A DNA stretch of 64,000 nucleotides from Rhizobium sophoriradicis. GTDB lineage: Bacteria; Pseudomonadota; Alphaproteobacteria; Rhizobiales; Rhizobiaceae. Shown piece by piece: positions 1 to 10,091 of the stretch. Both the position numbers and the translations under genes were made by a program. The stretch is from NCBI RefSeq assembly GCF_003939025.1, contig NZ_RQIH01000025.1:1-64000 (forward strand). The letters are read 5' to 3'. The stretch's first letter is position 1, and every line of letters starts with the position of its first letter. Under the pieces are notes generated by a model, which was given only the letters and a program-made list of their open reading frames with translations, did not search any database and was not told the origin of the DNA.

Positions 1-7
1 GCCGATC

Positions 8-35
8 AAAAGGGCCGCTCACAAAGCGGCCTTTC
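8..35 (+). terminator. Rho-independent terminator of the gene before the window
   Basis: A GGCCGCT/AGCGGCC stem with a short loop is followed by CTTTCG. It lies just before tRNA-Met and probably ends a transcript that begins left of the window. The T-run is weak, so the call is moderate. Confidence 0.55.
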
Positions 36-50
36 GTGTTAATATAACGC

Positions 51-127
<77 letters not shown>

Positions 128-132
128 GAACA

Positions 133-159
133 CAAAAGCCCGCCTCGTGCGGGCTTTTT
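133..159 (+). terminator. Terminator after tRNA-fMet
   Basis: A perfect 9-bp stem (AAAGCCCGC/GCGGGCTTT) around a 5-nt loop ends in a T-run. It is placed to end the tRNA transcript and also lies beyond the 3' end of the helicase gene on the other strand. Confidence 0.85.
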
Positions 160-186
160 GATTCCAAAACACATCTGAGCGAGCAC

Positions 187-3100
187 TCAGTCCCAAAGGA
201 CCGGGTTTGGATCCCTGGTGTCCAGCGCATTTCGTGCCAGGAATTCCGCCGCCCGCACCGTTTCCAGAGCGTTCGCCGCCTCCCTGAAATATGGCAGGGT
301 TTGCCACAGCGTGCGATCGCCGACGATGTAGAAGCGGCGCTTGGCGCGCGTCAGCGCCACGTTCAAGAGGTTTGGCTTGGAGGCGGCCCAGCCGGCCGCT
401 CCGCGATGAGCGGCGTCGGCGCCGAGCACCAAGAAAACACTATCCTCTTCCTTGCCCTGGAACGTGTGCACGGTGCCTATCCTTTCCTGAAGCCACTTCT
501 GCAGTTTCGGGGGAGACGCTTCCGTATATCCCTCCTGGTCGATCCAGCACGCCTGGGCCAAAGCCCGTCGCAGATTGTTCTTCACTTCCTTGAACGGCGA
601 GATGACGTAGAGGTCCGGCAATGCACCGGAACGGCGGTAGCTCGCGGTGAGGAGATCGACGATGAAGTCCGTCTGCTCCGCACCGCCTGTTTGCCCGACA
701 CCTTGCCCTTGACGTCGATCCAGGCGCTGTCGCCATAGAAGGGCGGTGCGTCGCCGGCCGGCCGGCGCTCTGCCAGCCCGAAGATCATCTTGTTCTGGTA
801 AGCGATCTGGTTGGCAAGGCTGAACATCGGATCGATGCAGCGTCGATGCACTCTGAGAGGGCTGCCGATCCAGAGTCCGTCTGCTTCCTCGTCTTGAAGC
901 GTTGTTCCGTAGCGATTGGCGGCATCGGCCAGCATCTGCACCGACACCCTGTTCGGCGAATATTGGCCTGCCGCCGTGTGGAGCGAAAGCGCCGAAGCGG
1001 CGCCAATCAGTGCGCTCGGAAGGGTAAAGACCGGCTCGATCTGCTGGGGATCGCCGATCACCATGGCGCGGCGCGCCCGCAACAAAGCTCCGACGGCCGC
1101 CTGCGGCACGGCCTGGCCGGCTTCATCGATGAAGACCCAGCCGATCGAGCCGGCTTCGAGACCGCGGAACTGCCGGGCAAAGGAGGCGAATGTCGTCGAG
1201 ACGACGGGAACGATCATGAAGAGGCTTTGCCAGATCGATGCAACGTGTTTGTCATCGACGGGATTGTTGTTGGAAAGCAGTTTGCTGATGGCAACGATAT
1301 TGCCGCCGAAACCTCCGCCCTTCCGACCGACCTCAGCCAGCCACGCTTCGTGCAGCGTCAATGCTGCTTCGAACAATGCCGAACGCAGAGCCGCCAGTTC
1401 GTCCTGATGCCAGAACCCGTCAATCTGCACCTGCGCGCTGTCGAGGTCGGCGAGGCGCTCCGGTGCGGCGGGGTGACCGAGAATTGCTCCCAGCCGCTCG
1501 AGCTCTTCGGTCTTCGCAATCCAGATTTTCCGTCGTGACCGCAGTGCGCGTGCGGCTTGGTCATGCGCTCGCAAAGCACGTTCCAGCGCGGGTTTCTCGG
1601 CCTTCGCAAGCCGATCTTCGCATTCCGCCAGCGCCTTGCGCAGTTCCAGCTGCTGGCGCGCATTGGCGGCGACATCTTGGCGATGCCGCCGGGCGGGGTT
1701 GGTCGCAAGCACTCTCTTCCATCGCGCAGGAGCGCTGCGGTCGAGCAGCTGTTGCTCCTCCATCAAAGAGGACAAACTCTGCTTGATACGGCCCATTTCG
1801 GCCGCGACCTCGTCGCACCGGTTCTGCGCATGGCGAAGCTCGTCAGCGGCGGCGGCCAGCTTTTCGAGCGTTTCGCGGCAGAATGCATCCTGCGTAACCA
1901 GAGCAATTTCATCACGGAGGTCGGCATAGCGGGCATATTGGCCGATCTTGCCGCGAACCACGTCATCGGCGGCATGGAAGGCGGCCGACGCTTCGGCGAA
2001 GGTCGCTCCCTCGTAGCTCTTCAACCATTCCCAGATGGTCTGCGGCTTCTCGGCGCCCGACCAGCCGGGCTTCGACCTGTCGGTGATTTCCATGAAGGCG
2101 AACCGCTCCTTGAACGCTCGGCGGTTCCTGGAATTGCCGAGCGCGCAGGCAATCAATCCCCAAGGGCGATCGCTGTCGGAGAGCCTGATGACCCCTCCAT
2201 TGTCCTTCTGGCAGGCGATCTTATGGGCGACCGTCTGGAGATATCGGAAGGAAGATGACTTCGCAATCGCGCTCTGCTTGGGAAGATCGCGCGAAATATT
2301 CTCGACCGCGGCGTTGTTGGAGGACGCGACGACCATTTCGAATCCGGTGAGCGCCGGGATCAGCGCCGATATCGAGGCCGAGCTGCGGTCGGCAAAGGTG
2401 ACGCGCCGCGGCAAGCCGTCAAAGGCATCGCGTGCCGTCTCCAAGGAGGCCAGGACCCGGGCGCGCCGAACGATATTATCCGCGAACATGTCGCGCAGCA
2501 GAGTGGTCTTTCCGGTGCCCGGTGGGCCGTTGACCGAAAATAAACGCGTTTCCAATCGGTCGCCAATGGCCGAGTTGATCGCGAACTGTTGCATGAGGCT
2601 CATTGCGAGGTGAGGTTCGCTCAGCCAGCGTCCACGGTTGAGATTGCCAGGATGCAGCGCCCGAACGATCGCGGCGCGCCCATCCTGCGAATAGAGGTCG
2701 ATCCGCTTTTCATCGGCCAGCGGGGTGAGATATCGCCTGAGCGGCTCTGGGACATTGCCTTGCTTGATGCAGATCATTGCCCGTTCGATGTCCTCGATGA
2801 AGAAGCTGTTCAGGATACCAATGTCTTCTTCAACGCTTGCACTTTCGTCCTCCTGGTCGTCGGCATGGGCTGCCTGATCCTCCTGTTGCGGCTGTAACGA
2901 GATGAGATCAGGTCTTTCCACCCTGTCACGGTAACGTATTTCTACGGCGGCGACGGGCTTTTCCTCGCGCGAGACAAAGCCTGCCCAATCGCAGAGCAAT
3001 TCATTGAGCGTCAGGATCTCCGCGGCATCGATCGGCTGATCGGCACCGGCCTCGAAGGACGAAGATGTCAGCTGCCGCTGCGCCTGAAAGTTTTGCAGCA

Positions 3101-3596
3101 GTTCCGACAGTTGCCGCTTGCTGGCGGCAAAAGCCTCGTGGCTGAGCGAGGCAAGCCCGGATTTCCGCACGCGGCCAAGAGCCCACGGAAGCGTGGAAAC
3201 CGAAAAGGTTTCGAACATCGGCTCGCCCAAGGGCGTGAGCTGCAGGCTGGCAAAGCAGCTGTCACCATCGAGATCGCCGCGTTCGGCATCCTCGTATTCG
3301 GCCATATCGCCCGCAACACCCTCGAAGTGCCTGCGAATATCGGCGATTTCGGATTTGCTGAAAACGCCGAGGAACAAGGTAAAGCCGGTAATCTGCTTCT
3401 CCTCGGGTATAACAGGACGGCTGAGTGCAGCCCCATCCTGGAGGAGCGTCTTTGCATGCAGCCAGAAGACCGTCCGTCCATCACCTGAGACGAGGCGGCT
3501 GGAGAGATCGTACGGTATAAAAAACTCGATTTTGTGCCAGAAATCGAGAATGGCCAGAAGCCGTTCCCGTTCCGCCCTGTCTGCATCGACCTGCAT
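187..3596 (-). pseudogene. SF1 (DNA2/NAM7-like) helicase, split by a -1 frameshift
   Basis: An AAA-type superfamily 1 helicase of about 1,135 residues, read in two frames. The first frame starts at 3596 and holds Walker A GPPGTGKTT near residue 355, a charged coiled-coil-like insert (about 560-700), motif II FIDEAGQA near 822 and motif III GDPQQIEP. Motifs V (VHTFQGKEED) and VI (NVALTRAKRR) lie in the second frame, which runs on to 187. The join is at about 681-686: adding one base to the G-rich run restores KQAVAEQTDFIVDLL. Without it the protein loses motifs V and VI and should not work as a helicase. The target is unknown; relatives act on DNA or RNA, some in defence loci. The gene stands alone beside a tRNA and an AT-rich gap, which hints at acquisition. 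Sequencing error is a real alternative to a true mutation. Confidence 0.8.
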
Positions 3597-4071
3597 GACT
3601 TCTCACTGAGGAGTTACGAAGAGGCTCGCGCCTCTTTTAGCAACGATTGCAGCTTAAAATCAAAGAGCATGGATGGTGATTACGCGTCCGGCCGAAGCTT
3701 CCGCCAGTGGGCGCTGGGTTGAGCCAACAACCTGCGACGGTTTACCCGCCTTCATACTCGTTGAGCAAAGATGATATAAATATTACAATTTGTACTGAAA
3801 CATTACATTCCTCTGATTATCTATAGTGAGAGCAAATATAAGCCTATAGTATATGGGCCAACAAAAATACAACCGATGTGCAGTAATGTATCGTTTTTTG
3901 CTCGCGAAAACTAATCACTTTGGGCCATTTCCTTCCTTCTCAATCCGTATTAACATAATTAAGAAATGTCTAAAGAAGAGGGCGGTGACATCAAGGGGGC
4001 GGCATTTCATACTATCTTATACCCGCCATCGCTTCACGTTTGAGTAAAGTGTAACGCTAGGGGAGGCGTAT
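3597..4071. other. AT-rich intergenic region upstream of the LuxR gene
   Basis: About 475 bases, markedly more AT-rich than its surroundings, between the divergent starts of the helicase and the LuxR-type regulator. No credible gene: the open frames are short and lack ribosome binding sites. It must hold promoters for both neighbours. The LuxR gene has a clear AGGGGAGG at 4059-4066. Confidence 0.5.
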
Positions 4072-4854
4072 ATGTTCATGACAGGCTCAGGAATGGAGAA
4101 TACCGACCAGGCAAGAAAGTCCAGCGCTTCCGGAGATACTATCGTTGTAGTTGCCAAGGCGGATCTTTTTTCAGAATGCATGGTGGAAGCACTGGCAAAG
4201 AAATTCCCGAACTGCGACGTGCCAAGCATATCAAAAACGAATCCGATGCTGGAAAAGGATACCAGCGATCTGAAGCTCGTATTATTCTATCATATAGCCC
4301 AGCCTGAGCTTCAGGAAGCGTTGAAGGCGGTGCGGGAAAATCACCCGGAAGCCTCCATCGGACTTGTCGTCGAGGCCATCGACATGCTGGAACCCTATGT
4401 CAGCCGTTTAGTGGAGGCAAGGATCATCGACGGTGTCCTGCCGCTCAATCTTCGGCTTGATGTGTTCATGGCCGCGGTGGATCTGCTGATGAAGGGCGGG
4501 GAGCATTTTCCTTCAGCGCTTCTTAATCGTCTCGGCAACAAGAGCGCCCAACTGGAGCCTTCACTCTATCAGACGAGATCGGTCGATGCTGCGCGCACCA
4601 ATGCGCTCAAGCTGAGACGCGACAGCATCTCCGCCTTGACGACCCGTGAGGTTCAGATCCTCGATCTCATCTGCAAGGGGACGCAGAACAAGATTATCGC
4701 CGACAAGCTGCATCTTTCCGAAAATACCGTGAAGGTTCACGTCCGCAACATCTATAAGAAGATGAACGTCCGAAACCGCACGGAAGCTGCGTCCCGCTTC
4801 TTCAATGAACATCCCGCCGGCGATGACGAGATGTCCAGCCGTTGGCGCAACTGA
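4072..4854 (+). CDS. LuxR-family regulator with a pseudo-receiver domain
   Basis: A 260-residue DNA-binding regulator. Residues 24-150 look like a CheY/REC fold (TIVVVAKADLFSECMVEAL), but where the phospho-acceptor Asp is expected the strand reads LVLFYH, so phosphorylation is unlikely. A canonical LuxR/GerE helix-turn-helix occupies about 189-240 (LTTREVQILDLICKG, then SENTVKVHVRNIYKKM). The start is set by AGGGGAGG five bases upstream. It is followed, after one small opposite-strand gene, by the polysaccharide operon at 5664, so it is a candidate activator of that operon. The ligand or partner that replaces phosphorylation is unknown. Confidence 0.85.
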   Translation: MFMTGSGMENTDQARKSSASGDTIVVVAKADLFSECMVEALAKKFPNCDVPSISKTNPMLEKDTSDLKLVLFYHIAQPELQEALKAVRENHPEASIGLVVEAIDMLEPYVSRLVEARIIDGVLPLNLRLDVFMAAVDLLMKGGEHFPSALLNRLGNKSAQLEPSLYQTRSVDAARTNALKLRRDSISALTTREVQILDLICKGTQNKIIADKLHLSENTVKVHVRNIYKKMNVRNRTEAASRFFNEHPAGDDEMSSRWRN

Positions 4855-4955
4855 TCTATAGCGCAGCGCCTCTGTTCAGAGGCGCAAGGAAAGCCGCAGC
4901 ACGGTTTACTACGGGATAATCTATCCTTGCCTCGGTGCGATTCCAAGGATTTGCT

Positions 4956-5279
4956 TCAGATCGATGGACGCGCAAAGCAGCGCGACTTCTGTCCGAAGCC
5001 GCTCGGAGAGCAGATATACGGGGCTGATCCGTGATAGGCGACGACGCGCGCAGGTGTTGCGGCCGGCCGTACGGCCCGCTTTTCCGGGTAGGCGTATGCC
5101 GTCGAGACGCGTGGCGCCTGAAAGGCGACGACATTCTTCTTAGCGACGGCGGCTAGGTCGTCGCCAACGACCGCACAAGCTGTCGATCCGACCGCAAGAA
5201 GCGTCGTGACACAGGCAATCATCGCAAAATGAAATAGACGCCAGCCTTTCGGCTGCGCTGTAGCTTGTTTTTTCGACAT
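4956..5279 (-). CDS. Small secreted Cys-containing protein
   Basis: A 107-residue protein with a positively charged N-terminus and a hydrophobic segment (about 17-38, MIACVTTLLAVGSTACAVVG), typical of a signal peptide. A short mature part ends in APYICSPSGFGQKSRCF, a two-cysteine tail. I recall similar short exported proteins in rhizobia, function unknown. The start at 5279 is preferred because GAGGGG lies seven bases upstream; an in-frame ATG at 5351 has a weaker site. It sits, opposed, between the LuxR regulator and the polysaccharide operon. Confidence 0.55.
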   Translation of the reverse strand: MSKKQATAQPKGWRLFHFAMIACVTTLLAVGSTACAVVGDDLAAVAKKNVVAFQAPRVSTAYAYPEKRAVRPAATPARVVAYHGSAPYICSPSGFGQKSRCFARPSI

Positions 5280-5503
5280 GGCCAAACCCCTCGCACATGG
5301 CGTTTCCGGATGCAAGTCCGACCGTGCAGTTCCGCGCGGCCGGCGCTTCATTTCTTTGTATCCTTTCTTTATTGAGCAAAGCTTGAGTGAGGTATGGATT
5401 CCCGTTCTACGTGAAAAAATATATAAAATGATTAATTATTTGTTACATTAAAGAACAATTCGATACTTATTTTGGGTTCTATATGCTTTTAATGTTGACC
5501 TCT

Positions 5504-5560
5504 CTAACAGTCTCATTATCACTAAAATAGTGAATCAATTATCCGAAGAATAACTGTTAG
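5504..5560. promoter_or_regulatory. Candidate regulatory site of the polysaccharide operon
   Basis: Inverted repeat CTAACAGT (5504-5511) / ACTGTTAG (5553-5560) flanks a smaller perfect dyad CACTA-AAA-TAGTG (5520-5532). It lies in the AT-rich gap 5280-5663, about 100 bases before uxs1. It is a plausible binding region for the LuxR-type regulator; I infer this from position only. Confidence 0.4.
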
Positions 5561-5663
5561 CTATCTGAGCAGATATACTAACAACGTGAAATTAACAGCC
5601 GGAGAGTTGAGATACGCAATGCCTGAATAAATCAAAAGACTGAGATAAGGGAAGGAGTTTGTA

Positions 5664-6686
5664 ATGCGTAGTTTCGTTCCCGGCGAAGGATATTCTGAAG
5701 TACAAGGCGTACCGGTGCTCAAGAATCCGGGCACCGCTCTTGTCAATGGCGGAGCGGGTTTTCTTGGTTCGCATCTCTGCGAAAGACTCCTGCTACGCGG
5801 CCACAGCGTCATATGCCTCGATAATTTTTCGACCGGCCGCCGTGTGAATGTCGATTATCTCCAGTCGAACCCCCGCTTCCGCATCATCGAGCACGATGTT
5901 CGTCAGCCCTTCGATATCGAGGCGTCGCTCATCTTCAATTTTGCCTCCCCCGCCTCTCCGCCCGATTATCAGCGGGATCCGGTGGGCACATTGCTCACCA
6001 ATGTGCTGGGCGCCGTCAACACCCTGGACTGTGCGCGAAAAACCGGTGCGATCGTCGTTCAATCGTCGACATCGGAGGTGTATGGCGATCCGAACCAGAG
6101 CCCGCAGCGCGAAACCTATTGCGGCAATGTCAATCCGATCGGGCCGCGTGCCTGCTACGACGAAGGCAAGCGCAGCGCCGAAACCCTGTTCTTCGACTAC
6201 CACAGGACCTACGGCGTCGACATCAAGGTCGGCCGCATCTTCAACACCTATGGACCGCGCATGCGCCTGGATGACGGCCGCGTCGTCTCCAATTTCATCG
6301 TTCAGGCTCTGCGCAACGCCGACCTGACGATTTACGGCGACGGCCAGCAAACCCGCTCCTTCTGCTATGTCGACGATCTCGTTGAAGGTTTCCTGCGTTT
6401 CTCGGCAGCCGGCAGCGCATGCCACGGCCCGATCAATCTCGGCAATCCGGGCGAATTCACCGTCCGGCGCCTGGCCGAAATCATCCGGGATCTGACAAAT
6501 TCGCGCTCCCGCATCATTCACCTGCCTGCTGTCGTCGACGATCCCCGCCAGCGGCGGCCGGATATTTCCCGTGCCAGAACCGAGCTGGGATGGCAGCCCC
6601 AAATCGAGCTCGAAGCCGGCCTGGCGCGCACGGTCGAATATTTCGATGGCCTGCTTGCCCGGACAGAGAAGGCGGAGGCCGTATGA
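5664..6686 (+). CDS. uxs1: UDP-glucuronate decarboxylase (UDP-xylose synthase)
   Basis: A 340-residue extended short-chain dehydrogenase that converts UDP-glucuronate to UDP-xylose with bound NAD+. Visible are the NAD motif GGAGFLGSH (29-37), SSTSEVYGDP, the catalytic Y165/K169 in YDEGK preceded by the UXS-type NVNPIGPR, and NTYGPRM. GGAAGGAG before the ATG fixes the start. First gene of a five-gene operon (uxe starts one base after its stop). The order uxs-uxe-GT2 matches, from memory, the Sinorhizobium meliloti uxs1-uxe cluster for arabinose-containing polysaccharide. A dTDP-glucose dehydratase-like role is less likely given the UXS-specific YDEGKR context. Confidence 0.88.
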   Translation: MRSFVPGEGYSEVQGVPVLKNPGTALVNGGAGFLGSHLCERLLLRGHSVICLDNFSTGRRVNVDYLQSNPRFRIIEHDVRQPFDIEASLIFNFASPASPPDYQRDPVGTLLTNVLGAVNTLDCARKTGAIVVQSSTSEVYGDPNQSPQRETYCGNVNPIGPRACYDEGKRSAETLFFDYHRTYGVDIKVGRIFNTYGPRMRLDDGRVVSNFIVQALRNADLTIYGDGQQTRSFCYVDDLVEGFLRFSAAGSACHGPINLGNPGEFTVRRLAEIIRDLTNSRSRIIHLPAVVDDPRQRRPDISRARTELGWQPQIELEAGLARTVEYFDGLLARTEKAEAV

Positions 6687-6687
6687 C

Positions 6688-7671
6688 ATGCCCCGCTACA
6701 TTCTCGTCACCGGCGGTGCCGGTTTCATAGGCAGTCACATCTGCAAAGCGTTGTCGCGCGCCGGAATCATCCCGGTTACCTACGACAACCTGTCGACCGG
6801 ACATGCCGACAGCGTCCGCTGGGGGCCGCTCATCCGCGGTGAACTCGGCGATGCGGTCGCGTTGCGCCGGACGTTGGCTGAATTTTCGCCCGATTGCGTT
6901 ATCCATTGCGGCGCCAACGCCTATGTCAGCGAATCCGTCGACATGCCGAGAAAATATTACCGCAACAACGTCATCGGCAGCCTGACGCTGCTCGAAGCCT
7001 GCCTCGATCAGGATATCGACCGGATCGTCTTTTCGAGCAGCTGCGCCACCTATGGCGTTCCCGCCTCGTTGCCGATACGGGAGGAAACACCGCAGCAGCC
7101 GGTCAATCCCTATGGCCGCACCAAGCTGATCTTCGAGATGGCGCTCGAGGATTTTGCCGCCGCCTATGGCATCCGCTTTGCCGCGTTGCGTTATTTCAAT
7201 GCGGCCGGCGCCGATCCCGATGGTGAGCTTGCCGAGCGCCACGAGCCCGAGACCCACCTCATCCCGCGTGCCCTTCTCGCTGCCGCCGGCAAGCTGGAGC
7301 GGCTCGATATCTTCGGCACCGATTATTCGACAGCCGACGGAACCTGCGTTCGCGACTATATCCATGTCAGCGATCTCGCACAGGCGCATTTGGCAGCCGT
7401 CAATCACCTGATGGCGGGCGGCGACTCCCTCAGCGTCAATCTCGGCTCCGGCCGGGGCACCTCGGTGCGTGAGATTCTCGATGTCATCTATCGCATGACC
7501 GGCCGTGAAGTGCCTGTCCGCTATCGCTCCCGCCGTGCCGGCGATCCGCCGATCCTTTTTGCCAATACGGCGAGGGCGAAGGCGGAGCTCGGCTTCGCGC
7601 CGACACTCTCGGATATTGATACGATCATCCGCACTGCCGGCCCCACCTTCGGGCTGGAGGTGACGGCATGA
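6688..7671 (+). CDS. uxe: UDP-sugar 4-epimerase (UDP-xylose/UDP-glucose type)
   Basis: A 327-residue GalE-family epimerase: NAD motif GGAGFIGSH (residues 8-16), SSSCATYG, catalytic Y142/K146 in YGRTK, GTCVRDYIHVSDL. The open frame extends upstream, but the ATG at 6688 follows GGCGGAGG and gives a normal GalE N-terminus. Placed directly after UDP-xylose synthase, the likely reaction is UDP-xylose to UDP-arabinose, with UDP-glucose/galactose as a possible second activity. The stop overlaps the start of the glycosyltransferase (ATGA at 7668). Confidence 0.87.
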   Translation: MPRYILVTGGAGFIGSHICKALSRAGIIPVTYDNLSTGHADSVRWGPLIRGELGDAVALRRTLAEFSPDCVIHCGANAYVSESVDMPRKYYRNNVIGSLTLLEACLDQDIDRIVFSSSCATYGVPASLPIREETPQQPVNPYGRTKLIFEMALEDFAAAYGIRFAALRYFNAAGADPDGELAERHEPETHLIPRALLAAAGKLERLDIFGTDYSTADGTCVRDYIHVSDLAQAHLAAVNHLMAGGDSLSVNLGSGRGTSVREILDVIYRMTGREVPVRYRSRRAGDPPILFANTARAKAELGFAPTLSDIDTIIRTAGPTFGLEVTA

Positions 7672-9533
7672 GCCTCATTTCGGAATTAGGTTACCCGATC
7701 AAGACGGCGAAAGCTGCCGCCGGCCCGTTCAAGCCTGTTTTCACCCGGTGGAATCGTGTCGCATATGGTTTTGGCATCCTCTGCTGGCTGGCGGCACTCG
7801 GCTATTTCTGGATCTGGTGGTGTCAGGCCGCCCATATCATTTCCTGGGCTGCCTTCGTGCTTGTCACAGTCGTACTTGCCTGGATCACGCTCGTCCCAGC
7901 CTATTTCATTCTGATCTTCCTCAATGCAAGAACAATCAGCTCACGCACACCGCTGCCGGAAGGACGCATGGCGATGGTCGTCACCAAGGCGCCGTCCGAG
8001 CCCTTTGCCGTCGTCCGCGCCACATTGCAGGCGATGCTCGATCAGATCGGCGTCGAGTTCGATGTTTGGCTGGCCGACGAGGATCCTTCCGAGGAAACCA
8101 GACGCTGGTGCGCCGAGCACGGCGTGCTGATCTCCACCCGCAAAGGCGTGGCCGAGTATCACCGCACGACCTGGCCGCGCCGGACGCGATGCAAGGAAGG
8201 CAACCTTGCCTATTTCTACGACCATTTCGGCTATGCACGTTACGATTTCGTCGCCCAGTTCGATGCCGATCATGTGCCGACACCGACCTATCTCCGTGAA
8301 GTCCTGCGCCCCTTCGCCGATCCTGGCGTCGGCTATGTCACCGCTCCCAGCATCTGTGATGCGAATGCGGCGGCAAGCTGGGCGGCGCGGGGAAGGCTTT
8401 ATGCGGAGGCAAGTCTGCATGGTTCGCTGCAGACCGGCTACAACAATGGCTGGGCACCGCTCTGCATCGGCTCCCACTATGCGGTTCGCACATCGGCCCT
8501 GCGTGAGATCGGCGGCCTTGGCCCCGAACTTGCCGAAGATCATTCGACCACGTTGATGATGAATGCCGGCGGCTGGCGCGGTGTCCATGCCGTCGACGCG
8601 ATCGCTCACGGCGACGGCCCGGCGAACTTCGTCGATCTCGCCGTCCAGGAATTTCAGTGGTCACGCAGCCTCGTCACCATCCTGCTGCGCTACTCCCGCC
8701 GCTATGTCGCCCACCTGCCCTGGCGGTTGAAATTCCAGTTCGTGTTTTCGCAACTTTGGTACCCGCTGTTCTCCGCCGTCATGGCGGTGATGTTCCTGCT
8801 GCCGGTTGCCGCTCTGCTGACGGGCCATATTTTCGTCGCTGTCACCTATCCGGATTTCCTGCTGCATTTCGCGCCGATATCGATCGTGCTGATGCTGTTT
8901 GCATTCTTCTGGCGGGCGACGGGAACTTTCAGGCCGCATAATGCGAAACTGTTCGGCTGGGAGGGGCTTGCCTTCATCTTCCTGCGCTGGCCGTGGTCGC
9001 TTGCCGGCAGCCTGGCGGCTGTTCGCGACCACCTCTCCGGCTCTTTCGTCGACTTTCGCATCACCCCGAAAGGCAGGCAGGAGCAGCATTCCTTGCCGCT
9101 GCGCGTTTTGGCACCCTACATCTGCCTCGCCGGCCTGTGCGCCGTCGCCATGGTGTTCGCCGCCGACGCCGCGGCCGCCCGGGGTTTTTATATTTTCGCT
9201 GCGATCAATCTGGCAATCTATCTGTCGCTGACGGTGCTGATCGCCCTTCGTCATGCAATCGAGAACGGTCTGCCGCTGCTGCCGCAGTCACGCGGCCTGT
9301 GGCTGGCAACGGCGACGGGCTTTGCAATCTGCATCACCGGCAGCATGCAGGTCGGCGGCCATGGGCTGCGCAGTCTCGAGGCTCTTTCTCACGGTCAGTC
9401 GTTCATCAGCTTCAGCCAATCGCAATTTGCCGTGGCCGGTGCCGGCCTCGGTGGCAGCAAAACCCGAACCGTGAAGTTCCGCCTCAGATGGAATGGCTTC
9501 GGGAGCGTGGGACGGAGCGAACAAGGTGTGTGA
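7668..9533 (+). CDS. Cellulose-synthase-like family 2 glycosyltransferase
   Basis: A 621-residue inner-membrane processive GT2. Two N-terminal membrane spans (about 31-51 and 57-86) come first. The cytoplasmic catalytic domain carries DED (137-139), FDADH (198-202), AED (289-291) and QEFQW (327-331), matching the D, DxD, (E/T)D and Q-x-x-R/Q-W signature of BcsA-type synthases. At least five further spans follow (about 350-565). It probably polymerises and extrudes the polysaccharide made from UDP-xylose/UDP-arabinose supplied by the two genes before it. No PilZ domain is visible, so c-di-GMP control of the BcsA kind is not expected here. Translationally coupled to uxe. Confidence 0.85.
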   Translation: MSLISELGYPIKTAKAAAGPFKPVFTRWNRVAYGFGILCWLAALGYFWIWWCQAAHIISWAAFVLVTVVLAWITLVPAYFILIFLNARTISSRTPLPEGRMAMVVTKAPSEPFAVVRATLQAMLDQIGVEFDVWLADEDPSEETRRWCAEHGVLISTRKGVAEYHRTTWPRRTRCKEGNLAYFYDHFGYARYDFVAQFDADHVPTPTYLREVLRPFADPGVGYVTAPSICDANAAASWAARGRLYAEASLHGSLQTGYNNGWAPLCIGSHYAVRTSALREIGGLGPELAEDHSTTLMMNAGGWRGVHAVDAIAHGDGPANFVDLAVQEFQWSRSLVTILLRYSRRYVAHLPWRLKFQFVFSQLWYPLFSAVMAVMFLLPVAALLTGHIFVAVTYPDFLLHFAPISIVLMLFAFFWRATGTFRPHNAKLFGWEGLAFIFLRWPWSLAGSLAAVRDHLSGSFVDFRITPKGRQEQHSLPLRVLAPYICLAGLCAVAMVFAADAAAARGFYIFAAINLAIYLSLTVLIALRHAIENGLPLLPQSRGLWLATATGFAICITGSMQVGGHGLRSLEALSHGQSFISFSQSQFAVAGAGLGGSKTRTVKFRLRWNGFGSVGRSEQGV

Positions 9534-9567
9534 GCCGGCGGATCCGGCCAGTGTCGAGGAGGATGTC

Positions 9568-10089
9568 ATGCGTATCGGATCGAGACTCTATGGGGCGGCC
9601 CTTGCTTTCAGCCTGTGCCTGCCACTGGCGGCGCAGGGTGCCGAGACCGCAAAGAAGAAAGAGCCGACGCCGCTCAGCGCCTATGAGCTCTATCGGATCT
9701 ACGGCGACAGGACCTGGACCTGGGACACCGGTGGCGGCCGCTTCATCGAGGATGGCCGGCGGTTTGTCGCCTGGGTGAACGACAAGGGCAAGCAGTCGTT
9801 TGCCGAGGGCAAATGGGTCGTGGATGACCTCGGCCAGCTCTGCATGCGCGCCACCTGGACGAATGCCGAGGGTGCGGCGCGCGCCAGCACCTGTTTCGGT
9901 CACCGCAAGATCGGCAACACGATCTATCAGCGGCGCCAGCCGAACGGCAACTGGTACGTCTTCCGCCATTCCTCGGTGCGCGAGGATGATGAATTCCGCA
10001 AGCTTGTTGCCGCGGATACTGTCAGCGCCAAGGCACGCGATCTGAAGCAGGTCCTGTCGGACCAGGAACTTGCCCGAAAAGGAGGGTAG
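9568..10089 (+). CDS. DUF995 exported protein
   Basis: A 173-residue protein with a signal peptide (about 1-25, ending AAQGAE) and a soluble domain rich in aromatic and Gly residues (YELYRIYGDRTWTWDTGGG, RATWTNAEG, CFGHRKIG). I recognise it as DUF995, a rhizobial family without assigned function. GAGGAGG sits five bases before the ATG; the longer upstream frame lacks a site. Its place between the synthase and the hydrolase suggests a periplasmic part in export or modification of the polymer. Confidence 0.75.
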   Translation: MRIGSRLYGAALAFSLCLPLAAQGAETAKKKEPTPLSAYELYRIYGDRTWTWDTGGGRFIEDGRRFVAWVNDKGKQSFAEGKWVVDDLGQLCMRATWTNAEGAARASTCFGHRKIGNTIYQRRQPNGNWYVFRHSSVREDDEFRKLVAADTVSAKARDLKQVLSDQELARKGG

Positions 10090-10091
10090 CC

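Noticed and set aside
187..3596. The helicase as part of a defence island
   Set aside because: No nuclease, methyltransferase or other defence partner lies next to it in the window.
3853..4047. A 64-codon + strand frame before the LuxR gene
   Set aside because: No ribosome site and AT-rich, non-coding-like composition; more likely promoter DNA.
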